From contig WPIO01000004.1 of assembly GCA_009760855.2 (NCBI GenBank), positions 10,171,501 through 10,220,000 of the forward strand: a stretch of 48,500 nucleotides of DNA, read 5' to 3'. The stretch's first letter is position 1; each line of letters starts with the position of its first letter. A program made the position numbers and the translations under genes. This document shows, piece by piece, positions 9,480-21,239 of the stretch. The notes under the pieces are model-generated. The model had not been told where the DNA came from. It ran no database searches and saw only the letters and a list, made by a program, of their open reading frames with translations. The DNA comes from Cristatella mucedo. Taxonomy: Eukaryota > Bryozoa > Phylactolaemata > Cristatellidae.

Positions 9480-10850
9480 ATGCCTTTTCGGGCTGCTAAG
9501 TACTATATAAATGTGACCAATGCAGTGCAACGTCAGTCAATTACATTTACCTTGCTTAGCTGCCACAGTTTACGCTGCCTGCGAATAAGCACTCTTGTGA
9601 ACCGGCTTTCACGACCACGACCGTGCCTTGCTTTTGGTGCTTGGAAGTCAGTCAGGATGAGCACGAGCTCATTGAACATGGACAGCATCTGTGTTCGTAG
9701 ACCTTGATGTTCATGCGTGTGTGGGGCTGCGGTGGCCGTTGATTCTCGAGCCTTTGAACACGCAGGCCTACGCTTGGCCGAAGCCGAGTGCTCTGAATGT
9801 GAAGCCCCGAAAAGCCAAACCGAGCCGACCTCCGGGCATTTCGGCAATTATTGCTCAACTCTATACGCATGCATCGAACTGCACGTGAGCTGGACACTGC
9901 AGACGGGGCAGACTGATATAAATGCAGAGCAGGAAGAGAATGGTGCCGTATTTGCTGCCTGCACCCCCACACTCTCATACCTCTCCGGAGGCCGGGGTTG
10001 GCAAGTTTGCCGTTTTCTGCCTATCTGACCGGCGCTTCCGGAATGGGGTTTAGCAGAAGGCTCGTGTGCACAGCAGTCGTTTGACTATAAAGCGAGCAGC
10101 CTCGGTCAGTCGACGACGGAAAGCTGGAAGCTATACTTTCTGCTGTCTGCTGCTGCTACTCTGCTTCTGCTACTTCCGGGAGGCTGCTAGCTACAGGCTA
10201 GCCAAAAACAAACCATGGCTGGTCAGTTCGAGGTGACGACAGCAGTGCCGGCGACTTCAAGGACCACTTCCTCTTTCCTATCCCTCCACCCCCCCCCCCT
10301 GCCCCCGGAGGCACGAGCACGAGGGAGAGGCCGACCGGGGAGGAAGAGGAGGAGGAGGAAGACGAGGAGGCTGCTTGCTGCTCGGTGCAGCAGCAGCAAG
10401 CAGCCAATAGATGCTGCTGCTGCTGCACAGGCAGGTCTTCTGATCAAAGCTACTTCCTGCCACCACAGCTTATCTGGGCCACTTTGCTCTACAACCGTTC
10501 TTTATTTGCTAGCTTGCTGCTCGCGGGCAGTGATGTAACTACGTCACCTGCTTATCTGCAAGCTCTGGTCACCCGGCGACGACGCCTTGCAGCGTGTCCT
10601 CGAGTCACATGCAACCACGATGTGCACCACGTTTGCACGAGTGGGTGACGTGATGTTGATAGCTGCTACCCCCGTGGTCCGTCTCTTGTATGCAGAAGGC
10701 AAGCAAGCAGCTGGACGCGAAGGAAAGCTAATATTGTGGATCGTCTCATTTCGTGCTCGGCTGACAGGCAACGACTACAGACCAGAGGTGTGTGATGCTA
10801 CGAACACCTTACTAGTACGGCCAAACCTAATGTTACTCAGTAATTAAAAA
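9478..10850. other. no gene recognised; low-complexity CTG, GGA and C-rich stretches
   Basis: Contains CTG/CTT-rich sequence at 10140-10175, a C run at 10289-10299, a GGA-rich purine stretch at 10335-10370 and a CAG/CTG stretch at 10385-10430. The many overlapping open frames on both strands are driven by these repeats. I see no protein family. Confidence 0.4.
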
Positions 10851-10854
10851 GCCT

Positions 10855-11745
10855 GACTGGCAAGCAGGCTTGGCCAGGACACATACTCAACACTCCTGTA
10901 GCATCTGCATGCCATCTGGCTGCCTTTTGCTCAAGACAACTTTCTGTTAATGACCACGTCAGATTCACTGTCACGCTGGCCTACTTTCAGCCATGCAACA
11001 TTGCAAATATTTGAGCCTGCGTAGGTGCCATAGCAAAGCTAGTCCACACTGATAGCTTGTCTATCGTGGCCTCATTACATCACTTCTCACCGACTGGCAC
11101 TGACTCCCCATTAGGCAGTGTATCGACGGTCAAGGTTCTGTCACTCACTTGTAGGTGCCTCTATTCTCTTGCTCGAGTATACCTATCCAAGATACTTCCA
11201 ATCAGGCTACACATCATACCACCCACTCTTCTGACTGAAGACGCGTGCTATCCTTATGCCATATAGAAGTGCCAAGAAAAATGGTACATATTTATACTAT
11301 AACTGTTGAGAACCCCAGAATGCTTCTGGTGCCTTTAAAAATGGCCGGTTTACTATTGTAACGGTCTTACTTCAACATTTTGTAAACAATATTTTCTTTG
11401 TAATGTCGTCTAGTCGGGAGAGTCGTGATGCCAGTTGGTAGTAAGCTCCAGACATCTAACATCCAACCGTTAGGAGACTGTACCTTCAGCTCCTATGGTC
11501 TCAAAGCCTGAAACTCACTTCGACGGACGTCACGACATCTCTTGGCTTGCAGGCATTTCAAGAAACGAGGCTAAAATTCCAAATTATGTCACAGCATCTG
11601 CTCTGTTCGTGTGAATCGTTCTTCGTGTGCTAATTCACACTGACATTTTATATACTAACCAAATTATGTGCTTTCTTTCTGGCATATAAAACCCCTAGAT
11701 AGAGATTTAGTTCTCTAGGGGCACTATAGAAGCATTTTATTACAT
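10855..11745 (+). mobile_element. LINE A-like 3' half, decayed, with a possible insert
   Basis: Traces of the C-terminal coding region appear from GCCTACTTTCAGC (YFQ) through TCACCGACTGGCACTGACTC and on to CTCCTATGGTCTCAAAGCCT (SYGLKA) at about 11490-11509. They are followed by the 3' UTR and a tail with GAGATTTAGTTCTCTAGGGG at 11700-11720. Bases about 11270-11445 do not align with the other copies and may be a foreign insert. Confidence 0.65.
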
Positions 11746-11840
11746 TCATAGCTATTCTTTTCAGTGCAGAGCAGGTAAATAACGCCCACTCAGCCGAAGT
11801 ACCGAAGGGCTGCTAAGTCAGCTGCTGCTTAGGAATATAT

Positions 11841-11976
11841 AACTCATTTGTACATCGCCCCGAGAGAACTTAATCTCTATTCAGGGGCTCCTCATATGCC
11901 TCGGGGCTCGAGCCCATGACCTCAGCCAGACCGCCTAGGTCGGGGCGAGCACCTTAACCGCTGCACCAAACCAGCT
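11841..11976 (-). mobile_element. SINE I, minus-strand copy
   Basis: Full set of SINE I parts in reverse order: tail (CCCCGAGAGAACTTAATCTC), B box (GGGGCTCGAGCCC) and A box (TTAACCGCTGCACCA) near the right end. It differs from the 1-kb copy at scattered positions only. Confidence 0.85.
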
Positions 11977-13770
11977 GCAGCCGATCGCATTCATTCTTCA
12001 AACGGCGAATTACATTTTTTCATCGCCTGCTGACGTACTCCACTGGGCAAGGAAATCTGCACACATCACTTGCTGATATTAACGTCACGTATGTTAATCA
12101 AGCAGACTCGACCGAAATCAGCAACATTTGGTTAAGGTCTCATTAACGCCGGCTGGAGCTGTCATGGCTGTGACAGACTCTCTGAATTCACCACCAGTGC
12201 TCTCTGCTCTATGCCTAGTCAGAATAAACTGAGCTGATCATGGTGTAGACACTAGGATACTTTTGCACACATTTCCAAGCATCAGGATATAAGTTCGAAA
12301 TGATTGACCAGCCCCCCCCCCCCCGTGGCAGCTAACTTATAGACCTCTTCAGTGTGGCCTGAAGTCTCGGGTGCTCTCCTTAAATCTGGAAAATTCTTGC
12401 AGAGAATGTGCAGTGACTCGCCTAGTATGATATGTGTATCGCGTCAATCAACAATGACAAGTATTCGAATTTGCAATCGGACAGATACTAATTATGACCA
12501 GTATGCCTACGATCGTCTTTACACTGTTCACACTGAGCCCGAGTTAGTAAAGCCGTGCTTACTTAGTTGGTCGCTGAGCGGTCTGTCTGCGTTGCATTTA
12601 CACACCTTCGGCTCCTGTTCTTCCTAAAAAGGCTATCTTGCCTGTCAGGGGCCTGCCTTCTAAGCATCTCATTTGGACTCTTGACAGGTTTCATCTTGGA
12701 TCCGAAGGAAACCATTGGACTACCAAGTGCAGTCTATGTTAGAAGACATTCTTGCTTCTTGATAAGATCCATCGGTCTGATCATGATGTGGATTAGCCAA
12801 GTAACTATGAGTGGGAGAATTTTCACCGAATGCTTTTTTTGCACACCACTCTTAGCACAACTTAATACTACATTGACGCATTATTTGACTGCAGGCGCCT
12901 TTGAATATCATTAGCTGTACTTTGGCCTCAATGGGTACGGTTGTCTCAGGTGGTGACACCTCCTAGCCCTTAAAACGTCCTAGTCTGACAAACGTAGCCT
13001 GATTATCCTTCCCTGGGGTTGACCACCCTCTCTGGCCTCTTAATAAAGGTAGCCACTTGTCAACCCTAGACGGTGGAACTGCTAAAGCAGTCGAACTATT
13101 TTTAATGGGTCGGCCTCACACATGCAAAGCAGCACATGTTCTCCACACCTCCAGCTCTCTCTAATGTTTGATCAGGCTCAGTCTCTTTTCCCTCTCCTGG
13201 TGAGTAATGGTGCCCATTTCCCAGCATCCATTTGGCCACCGGGCTCTACTTATCCTGCCTCGGAGCTCCCCTTTTGTTATTCTTGTTGACCTTAAAGAAG
13301 GTCGCTTTCTTTCACCTCCGAGTGCCCTCACTCGTGCCCCTAATTGCTCCTGCCGCCTATTCTTAGCACTGTGTCCTGCCGTTGACCCACGTTAACATTA
13401 CCGTGGCAAGTTGACCTTGTGCCAGGACTTGGCAGCTATTTGCAGTGTGTAGCAAGCAGACCTCTGGCACCGGCAGCCCCTTTCTCCTTGCCCGGGCAGC
13501 GTAACTCTTTAGCATTCGCCCGACCTTTAACCGGCTGTGTAATGGAACACGAAAACAGCCAAAGCAAGGGAGTGTGAAAACGTACGGGGGGGGGGGCCGG
13601 GGGGGGGGCGGCGGGGCCCAAAGTCGTTTTGCCGGAATACTGTCTGAGCTGCAGTCAGCAGAGAAGGCAAGCATTTGAAAATGAGAGAGAGTGAAGGTTT
13701 GATGGGAAAGTTGTTGCCAGCTGTTCACATCGGTGACCGTTGAAGGAGTACACTGCTGAAAATCAGCATA
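11977..13770. other. no gene recognised
   Basis: Contains a C run (12309-12324) and a G-rich run (13587-13615). The 91- and 115-codon plus frames at 12352-12627 and 12567-12914 and the 121-codon minus frame at 13363-13728 show no family features. The last owes its Pro stretch to the G run. Confidence 0.35.
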
Positions 13771-13774
13771 TCTT

Positions 13775-14876
13775 TCAATTTGGCGCTAGTACTGCTACTC
13801 CTGTAGCAATAGGTCTGCCATCGGTCCCCGTGGTGATCTGGTGTTCAGACCTCATTCCATCAATGGGCACCTGCATACGGCCACGAAGCTGACATACATG
13901 ATTGGCAATGAAGTAAGCAAATAATCGTCCATCGCACTTGTCAGCATTGACAGGTTTATTCTGTTGATGTAAAAATGCCAGTAATGCCAGATTTGTTCGA
14001 ATGAATCGCAGTACAAAAAACGTTGGGCAGGTGGGATACATGCGAAAGTTCACTTCATATGAACCCGAGAAGTGTGCCACGTCAGTATTGGCATTGGGAC
14101 TTCACTAATATAAGCACTTGTCCGAGCCCACAGTGTGCACTTTCCGTGTGGGAATCTCTGAAAGAGGTCACCAATGGGATATCAAAAGATGTGAGTCAAG
14201 AGTCAAAGCTACAAAGGGACAGGCTAGACGTTTTGTCAGACCAGCTGACGACTGTTGGTTCGGCCATTCGGTTACACGCAGAACCTTCGTAGTTCAGCAC
14301 CACCAGCAGTTCCGACATGGAATCGCAATTCTTGGGATTGCATCAATCTCCAGGCAGAAATACCCAGGCATGCTTGGACTTTGCTCATGAGTAAGGCATT
14401 ATCCGGAAATGTGTGTGACATTTGTGCCTGTGCCGCCTCACAGCCATCTGTTGTCGAACTCGGTCTACCTTCTTCCGCATAGCTTCATCGTCGTTGGAGG
14501 CAGTAGGAGGGGGTCGGCTTGGAGCGACCTCTGAAAGCATCGAGCAGCAAAATCGCGTTGCTCGCGAGTACATGTTAAGTGAGTCAGTAGCTGCACTGCA
14601 TGCACTGCAGCTGCACTGCAATCTATTCTAAAACTGTCATAAGACATGACCAAACTATGTAGAGTATTTGGGACAGAATATCAGAACTCACCGATTACAG
14701 GGTGCAATCAATTAGAGGATGCATTCAATTACAGTTTGCCTTTCTTACACATGAGACAAAAAGTAGACCACATTGGTTCTTTGCAATCATGGCTAGGCTT
14801 GCCTAACGATGCTAGAGTGGGGCTGGCAGAGATCACAGCAGCCATTAAAAACAAGATTATTTCGGGTGACGCCTGA
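13775..14876. pseudogene. coding-like but broken tract of unknown origin
   Basis: Several adjacent frames have balanced, protein-like composition rather than repeats. On plus, 14103-14292 encodes a charged, helix-like stretch (WESLKEVTNGISKDVSQESK, then QRDRLDVLSDQL). On plus, 14646-14876 is a 76-codon frame ending in a helical segment (VGLAEITAAIKNKIISGD). On minus, 13775-14080 is a 101-codon frame. The first is preceded by an AG at 14132-14133, a possible splice acceptor without a strong pyrimidine tract. I cannot assign a family. It could be exons of a gene or a dead element. Confidence 0.25.
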
Positions 14877-14916
14877 ATGCTGACCGAGAGAGAACAACAG
14901 CCAATCAGAGGGAGAA

Positions 14917-14973
14917 ATCATGGAGGGAGAAAGCTATCATGGAGGGAAAAAGCCATCATGGAGGGAGAAAGAG
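14917..14973 (+). repeat. 19-bp minisatellite, 3 copies
   Basis: ATCATGGAGGGAGAAAGCT and two near copies, running into purine-rich DNA. Confidence 0.85.
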
Positions 14974-15110
14974 AGACGAGAGTGAGGATGGGAGTGAGAG
15001 GAATGGAGGAAGGGAGAGGGGAGAGAGAGAGAGAGAGAGGGAGAGAGCGAGAGCAAGAAAAAAAGAGAGCAAGAGAAAAAAGAGCAAGAGAGAGACAGAG
15101 TATACTATAT
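14974..15110 (+). repeat. GA-rich purine tract
   Basis: Imperfect (GA)n with GAGCAA interruptions. The Arg/Glu and Ser/Leu frames here are repeat artefacts. Confidence 0.9.
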
Positions 15111-15714
15111 ACTTCGTTAATGTGTGTGTATGTGGGCATAAGCGTGCGTGCGTGCACACGGGCGCGTACGTATAGAAAGCAAGTGGAAGAAGTTTGCGTG
15201 CAGAATATCGCTTAGCAGCAGATACCGTGGAATTATAAACTGATGGCATACGCATGATCACTTGAACCTGCCTAACCAGTGCACAAACTGAGCAGAGACG
15301 GCATCTTACCTGGGGGATCACTAGCATGTAGCACGTCGACGCGGTCTTTGATGCTTCGAGAAGCTTTCATTATATCCATAAGTATAGTTAGTATTATCTG
15401 CTTCTTCCTGTCGATGTGACCTTGGTGGCCAACGCGATGCATACATACACTTCCTAGGATAAAACAGAGGCTCATAGAGAACTCATTCCTGAGAGCTCCT
15501 TATACCTGAGTCCTACTGTCTCATCAAGTGGATGGCATGCAATCATGACATGCCATTTGCAAACACAATTCCACGCAATCGCGACTCATTCAGAGGTAAT
15601 GGAGATACTATCAGGAAAGTGGGTGTTTGCATGCATTTGTGCGCTTGCTTGCATGCATGAGGATGAGAGAGACACGGGAGAGAGTTGGGGACCAAGGTGT
15701 TTGCTTGCGTTTGT
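15111..15714. other. no gene recognised
   Basis: Short GT/GC-rich run at 15121-15165 (TGTGTGTATGTG, GCGTGCGTGCGTGC). Nothing coding is supported. Confidence 0.35.
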
Positions 15715-15960
15715 GTGCTTGCGAGTAAGAGGGTGAGAGAGACGCGGGGAGAGAGTTGGGGGAGAGGGGAGAAAGAGAGAGAGACAAAGTAGACAGAAAT
15801 AGACAGAAAGAAAAGAAGAGTGGGCAGGGGAGAGAGGGGGACGCAGGGGAGAGAGGGGGACGCAGGGGAGAGAGGGGGCGCAGGGGAGAGAGGGGGACCG
15901 TGTGGGAAAGCAAGAGTGAGAGAGCAACACGATGGGTAGCGAGAGGGAGAGAGGCTGCAG
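15715..15960 (+). repeat. GA-rich tract with a 19-20-bp minisatellite
   Basis: Purine-rich. Inside it, 15824-15897 repeats CGCAGGGGAGAGAGGGGGA about four times. Confidence 0.9.
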
Positions 15961-16950
15961 CTGATAGCACGTGATCGCCTGTGTTTTATGAGTGCTCATG
16001 ACATCTGGTGGGAGGGACGTGCAATTGGGTAGGGTGGGGGCTTGGTTATATGCCGCTGCCACACTCAGCTGTGGAGCTTCGGTCACTAAACTTTCTTCGA
16101 AAACCAGAAAGCTGGTAGGTCAGTCTGCAGATGGCATGTCTGCACTTCTTGAGCAACCCTTTATCTGTCTGTCCGCTCAATCGGCTTTGACACCTGGTCA
16201 AGATGGTACACTCTTGAGGGCCAACACCAGAGCCTCTGACAGGCACGACTTCACAAGCATTTCTAGCAGATTGCCGAACTCGCCGTCGTAGTTAGATACT
16301 GCGGCAGTGATTCGGATCTGCTTGGGCGACGCACACGTGGGAGAGAGAGAGAGCAGCTGGGTGCTGTCGGATAAGAGGATGAGAGCTTTTCGTGTCGCTT
16401 TGGAATAGAGCCGTTTTTTTACCAGAGCCGTCCGTTCCAGCACTTTAGTCTCGGGATCGACTTCGGGTCACCGGCTCGGCCTTGGCCCTATTGAGTAGCA
16501 TGGGGACATCAATCAGTGAGCAAGAGTCACGAATAGTTTAAGCTGGTCGAAACTTGATGCTTGCTGGGGAGGGGACTGATGTCGACCTTCGGATGAACCC
16601 AGAGCATCATTAGGCCGGCTGCACGTGTTGGATGAGATTGCTGCAGCAGGCAGCCAGGGCAGGGCAGGCAGTGCAGGACAGGCAGTGCAGAGGAATCTGA
16701 GACAGGCACATGAATCGCTCTCGTGTGGTGGCAGCCAAAATCTACGAAAATGGGCTGCAGTCTGGAGGTGCAACTGAAGTGGCAGAGGGAAGGGGAGTGC
16801 CTCCTCTCTGCCACTTCCTCCTGCAGCTGCTCTGATGTAGAACTTCCGTGTGACTCACAGAAGGGACCCAAAAGTGGACACCTGACCAGTCAGCCGAAGG
16901 GCTCAGCCCGAAGCAGAGAGGCCAGGCAAGGACGGCAAGCCACGATAGGT
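15961..16950. other. no gene recognised
   Basis: Includes a short direct repeat GGGCAGGCAGTGCAGGACA-like text at 16663-16690. Open frames on both strands are short and unlike known families. Confidence 0.35.
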
Positions 16951-16954
16951 TAAA

Positions 16955-17022
16955 ACAAATATACTTCATTGGTATAGCGCCCTAAGAGAGTTTTAATCTC
17001 TGTCCGGTTGCTTCACAAGTGC
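16955..17022 (-). mobile_element. SINE I or LINE A tail fragment
   Basis: TTCATTGGTATAGCGCCCTA, then GAGAGTTTTAATCTCTGTCC, then TTGCTTCACAAGTG match the tail part of SINE I in reverse. No A or B box follows, so this is the tail only. Confidence 0.7.
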
Positions 17023-17074
17023 GGCCGAGCAGCTCGATCGTCGGTCACTTGTCACTTTTAGCCAGTCGCGGCAT

Positions 17075-17270
17075 GTGACACCCAGAGGTCAGACACGACG
17101 TGATACCCAGAGGTCAGACACGACGTGACACCCAGAGGTAAGACATGACGTGACACCCAGAGGTCAGACATGACGTGACACTCAGAGGTCAGACATGACG
17201 TGACACCCAGAGGTCAGACATGACGTGACACCCAGAGGTCAGACATGACATGACACCCAGAGGTCAGACA
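17075..17270 (+). repeat. 25-bp minisatellite, 8 copies
   Basis: The unit is GTGACACCCAGAGGTCAGAC plus ATGAC, 7.8 copies, each with at most two changes. It sits just beyond the SINE tail fragment. Confidence 0.95.
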
Positions 17271-17753
17271 CCCAGCCACGTCGTCAGAGAACGTAAGCTG
17301 GCTCGTAGGCTCTCCAGCCAGGGCTGGCTGGAGCAGCAGCTGACGAGCAAATTGGCCGTTCCTACCTTGTCCAGACTAGCCCGCTCACTCAGGACGAACA
17401 AGCACCAGAAGCGGCAGCAAGCTTGCCATATGGCACGACCTTTGCACAGTCGACCGACGCACGCAAACGTGTTGGAATATAAAATTATGAACGGGAGGGG
17501 TGCAAGGGATGAGTGTAGGCATTCAGCTAGCTAGCTAGCTTCGGCACTCCAACGGACTGTCCTCGAGGAGTTTGGCACTCAAGGGGTGATGCTCTCAGCG
17601 AAGCAGCCCATCAAAGCAGCCTCAGTCCAAGTCAGTGAGCAGTGGCAGGGCCACTTGCTTCGGTGGCCAACGGGTACCCGAGAATGCGGTGAGTAAGGTC
17701 ACTCACTCGCACGCAGACATGCTCACACTCACAAATGCTCACACTCACAAACG

Positions 17754-17786
<33 letters not shown>

Positions 17787-18125
17787 ATGCATGCATGCAT
17801 GCTCCCCCCTGACCTACCTGAGAACGAGCCCGTGACGGCGCTGCTGCTGCCTCCGAAGCAGTCGTCAGTGCCGATCCGCGTCATCTCCTCGACGACCGTT
17901 TCGCAGGGGCACCTGCAGCTCTGCTGCATCTACAGTGCCAGGTCACGGGCATCAGCAGTGACGTCAGAGCACGACGAAGCTGCACAGCTGCATGGCAATA
18001 TGCATGCGCTATTATATGGACACGGGAGCATGCTGATGAGGACCCTTCGGATACGAATGATTCACGCGCTTGTGAGCAGACATGGCAGCACAGCGGCATA
18101 GCGCCACACTGCTGCCTCGGTTTCA
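17271..18125. other. no gene recognised; (CA)n and CATG repeats
   Basis: A 16-bp repeat (GCTCACACTCACAAAT) at 17719-17755 runs into (CA)n at 17755-17784 and CATG repeats at 17786-17801. Two short AGCT repeats lie at 17525-17540. The 104- and 123-codon overlapping frames at 17787-18252 show no family. Confidence 0.4.
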
Positions 18126-18127
18126 GC

Positions 18128-18515
18128 CGCCTCGTGCCCTCAGATCGTGTATGGACAAAATGAATCAGCTGTTCCATTACTCCACTTAATGACCGATGGC
18201 GACAGAAGCATTTTGCTCTGCAGGTCCTTGACTGCAGAACTCGCTTCCGCAATTCTTACGCAACGACATTCTATTCTCCTGCTGCCGACTGTCGTCATGA
18301 GCTGCTACTTCCAAGGTACTCACTTCCACGACTGCCCAGCTGACTAAGCTATGCTTCTCACTTTCTCTTTGTTGCGTGAGATGAAGTCTGTCGGCTACCG
18401 CATGTGTACCGAAAGCCGGTGAGGCTGTGAGTGTGCCATAGAAAAGTCCTCAGTGTAGCACCCACTTAGTTTCTGCGGCTTTGAGGTGTTACAAACTGAA
18501 GTGTTACGTTACATG
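18128..18515 (+). mobile_element. LINE B 3' end
   Basis: Matches LINE B from the CGTGCCCTCAGATCGTGTAT coding block (RALRSCMDN equivalent) through CTTTGTTGCGTGAGATGAAG into the 3' UTR ending TGTTACAAACTGAAGTG. It is 5'-truncated and the coding part has frame breaks. Confidence 0.75.
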
Positions 18516-18574
18516 GCAAACACCTCGACAGTGCACGAAAGATTCTGCAAGATTCTCTACGGTGGACGGCGGGT

Positions 18575-18738
18575 CATCCATGTGCATGACACTTCTAACC
18601 ATGCTATGGTTGCTGTCATTGAGCACGCTATCACTAACCATTCGCATCCTATGCAGCTTAAGTAAGGTGCCTGGAAAGAGATTGGATTATCTGAGGGAGC
18701 TGTACAAATGCATTATTATTATTATTATTATTATTATC
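18575..18738 (+). mobile_element. LINE A 3' UTR and tail
   Basis: CATGTGCATGACACTTCTAA, then AAAGAGATTGGATTATCTGAGG, then TGTACAAATGC and (ATT)n at 18711-18738. It directly follows the LINE B 3' end in the same orientation. Confidence 0.75.
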
Positions 18739-19470
18739 CACCCAGCAGTATCTGCCCCGGGCCTTCAGGCTGAAAATATCATTTCGGAATGCTTTCTACA
18801 GGGAGAGAGGGGGCAGAGGGGAGAGAGGGCAGAGACGCTCACCAGGCACAGCTGGCTGCCTGATTGGTCAGACAGCTCTCTGAGGGGAGCACGCTCGACG
18901 ATGCTGCTGCTGCTGCTGCTGCGCACCGACCACCGTGCCTCACAAGTGCCGCTAGGAGCTGCACTCGCGCAGCAGTGGCACAAGTCGTCTCGCTGGCTCC
19001 GCGGCGGCACTGCCATTTCTGGCAGTGCCGCCGCAGCAAAGGTAGCAGAGGCAACGGGTGCGGTGCGGCTGCTCTCGCAGCCGCCGCAGCCAGGTAGTGG
19101 TGGCTCCTGTTGCTCGGCGAATCCTGCGTCGGCTGCTGCTGCTGCGCTTTGCTGGGGCGGCGACTGCAAGCAGAACTGAACCAGCAGGCCACGCCCATCG
19201 TTCATGGTCTGCTGAACTGTGAGACTGGCTTGGCCTTGGATGAATCGCTCTATCTGAAACGATGAAGACAAGGCATTGTGAGGCTCTGCTACTACTGCCC
19301 CCCCCCCCCCAGCCAAAACCGGGACCGGTGTGCCGGGCAGCTTTCGTTCGACCTTCACGAAAGGCCGGTCAAGGTCAAGGCTAGGGCCTCGTGAAGAGAA
19401 ATTCAAACGCTAAGCCAGCTGGACCAATGGTCATTCTACAGCAGTGCGACTTCATTCGTGCACTGAGAGC
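18739..19470. other. no gene recognised; CTG-rich low complexity
   Basis: A CTG run at 18901-18922 and CTG-rich text around 19130-19150 produce long Ser, Ala or Leu frames on both strands (213 codons on minus at 18765-19406). I regard these as composition artefacts. A C run lies at 19299-19311. Confidence 0.4.
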
Positions 19471-19476
19471 TCATGT

Positions 19477-19727
19477 GTCTCCGCCTGTAACTCCACAAAG
19501 TCATAAAGACCATGTGGGTGTTACGCAGGAGATTTTTGTATAGCGCACTCACAGCCTAAGCGGCTTTCGGTACGCTTTCGGTAGCCAACAGACTTCGTCT
19601 CACGCAACAAAGAGAAAGTGGGAAGCATAGCAGAGTCAGGAGAGCAGTTGAGGTAGTGAGTAGCATAGAAGTAGCAGCTCGGGACCGCTGAAAAGGATGC
19701 GCCATAGTCGGCAGTAGGAGAGTAGGG
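19477..19727 (-). mobile_element. LINE B 3' end
   Basis: Nearly the same sequence as 2470-2750 on the same strand, with about five changes over the 165 bases I compared. It ends on the far side at a different point (GAGAGTAGGGCTAGC against GAGAGTAGTTGTCG), so it is a separate truncated insertion rather than a duplicated flank. Confidence 0.8.
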
Positions 19728-21040
19728 CTAGCAAGACATTCTGTCCGAGGTAGCCACTTCGGCCTGGCTTCCGGCGGCCCTGCATCACTGCTGCATCTGG
19801 TGGGTCCGAGCCTCCCTTTCAAATGAACTGATGAACGTCATGCTGGGTGGGGAACCGTACGGCGAGCACGCGCGAGCACAGCCACGGTTGGCTGCTTGGG
19901 CGTGCTCGCCGCTAAGTGGCAAAGTCAAGGTTTGATCCCCGCTCCACTCCTTCCACGACACTTAATGCTGGGTCTGTCCCTGACGCCCTGTCTGCTCTTG
20001 CCCGCCATTCGAGAGCCAAGACGAGAGCAGGCTGATGCACGACCGCTCTTTGGCGAGCAACGTGCACACACACCTCTTCCGCGGGCAGGCTGTTGACGGC
20101 GTCGAGCAAGACGGCAGACTCAGTGTCGACTTGATTGGCCTGTAAAATGAGCCACCTCGAAACGATCGTCACAAGGGTCGCCGAGTGCAGCAGCAGTAGC
20201 CCTAACTGAAGGGCACGTCGTGGCAAAGCCGCAGCCACCAGCGGGGCACAGCAGCGGCAAAGCGTCAGCGAATGCAGGGACGCCCTAGCGCTGGGCGCCT
20301 CGAGCCCAGTCTGCACGCACATACGCAGCCTGCATGCCACCAGCCTGAAGGCAGCGAGATGCTTTGAGCGAGTCCTGCATGCAGCTCATGCACCTTACGT
20401 TGCCGCTGACGTCGCCAGTGGCAGCAGCAGGAGGCAACAGCAGCAGGAGGCAACAGAAGCAGGCAGCAGGAGGCAGCAGGCACGACGCACCTTCTCTGTC
20501 GGCTGGCTCGGGCTGCTGAGACGCCGGTCTGAGCGGCCGGCTGCCAGACGAGGCAACAGCCTGAGCTGGCAGCCATGGCCGACCTGGTGGTCTGCCAGCG
20601 TGCCGCTGTCGCTGAGCACCCTGCAGCAGTAGAGAGCGAGTGAAGTCGCAAATTGAGTAGGGCTGGCTTCTCAGGAGACCAGCCGCCCGGACACACTTGG
20701 AAAGCGGCAGCTGGGGCGACAGCTGTACTGCAAAGTGGCCACTGTGGCAGCGGTTCGCTTAGTGGGCAGCTGGTGAGAATACAGCCGGTCGCCCAATCAC
20801 CTTTTAAGGGTGGTTGCCGTGTGTGTGTGTGCGTGCCGGATGTTGAAATCAGCCGTTTACACATGCAAGAATACCATGTATGCAGTTTCGCTAGCACCGT
20901 AATGACAGCATTGCACGTCAGCACTGTAGCTACCTACGAGCATACCGATAGGCTGAATGAGAAAAAGTCAACAAGAGGGAGAGAAAGGAGGGAAGAGAAA
21001 ACGAGAGAGAACAACAAGAGAAAAGAGAGAATGAGAACGA
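19728..21040. other. no gene recognised
   Basis: Gene-like frames on minus (142 codons at 19912-20340; 219 codons at 20265-20924) include Cys/Leu/Ala-rich segments caused by a GCAGCAGGAGGCAACA repeat at 20419-20480. I do not accept them as genes. Confidence 0.35.
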
Positions 21041-21045
21041 GAAAG

Positions 21046-21086
<41 letters not shown>

Positions 21087-21110
21087 ACAGGGGAGAGCGA
21101 GAGCACGTTA
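20960..21110 (+). repeat. GA-rich tract
   Basis: Imperfect purine tract with pure (GA)n at 21050-21077. Confidence 0.9.
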
Positions 21111-21187
21111 ACCTCAGCGGCAGAAGTAGTCAGATAGCTGGCATCATTGCGAGCAGCTGACGACGCACAGATGCACGAGTTTACAGA

Positions 21188-21232
21188 TTGCAATCTCCAG
21201 AGAGCTGCTTGCTTGCTCTCTGGCGATTGCAA
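21188..21232. other. hairpin, 18-bp arms and 9-base loop
   Basis: The left arm TTGCAATCTCCAGAGAGC (21188-21205) pairs with GCTCTCTGGCGATTGCAA (21215-21232) with one mismatch; the loop is TGCTTGCTT. A TTTAC/GTAAA pair further out could extend the stem through an uneven internal loop. It is not part of any element I recognise. It could be a structured RNA, a miniature inverted repeat or chance. Confidence 0.6.
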
Positions 21233-21239
21233 GCTACAG

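Noticed and set aside
18765-19406. 213-codon minus frame
   Set aside because: Ala/Ser-rich text from CTG/GCA repeats, with equally long overlapping frames on the other strand.
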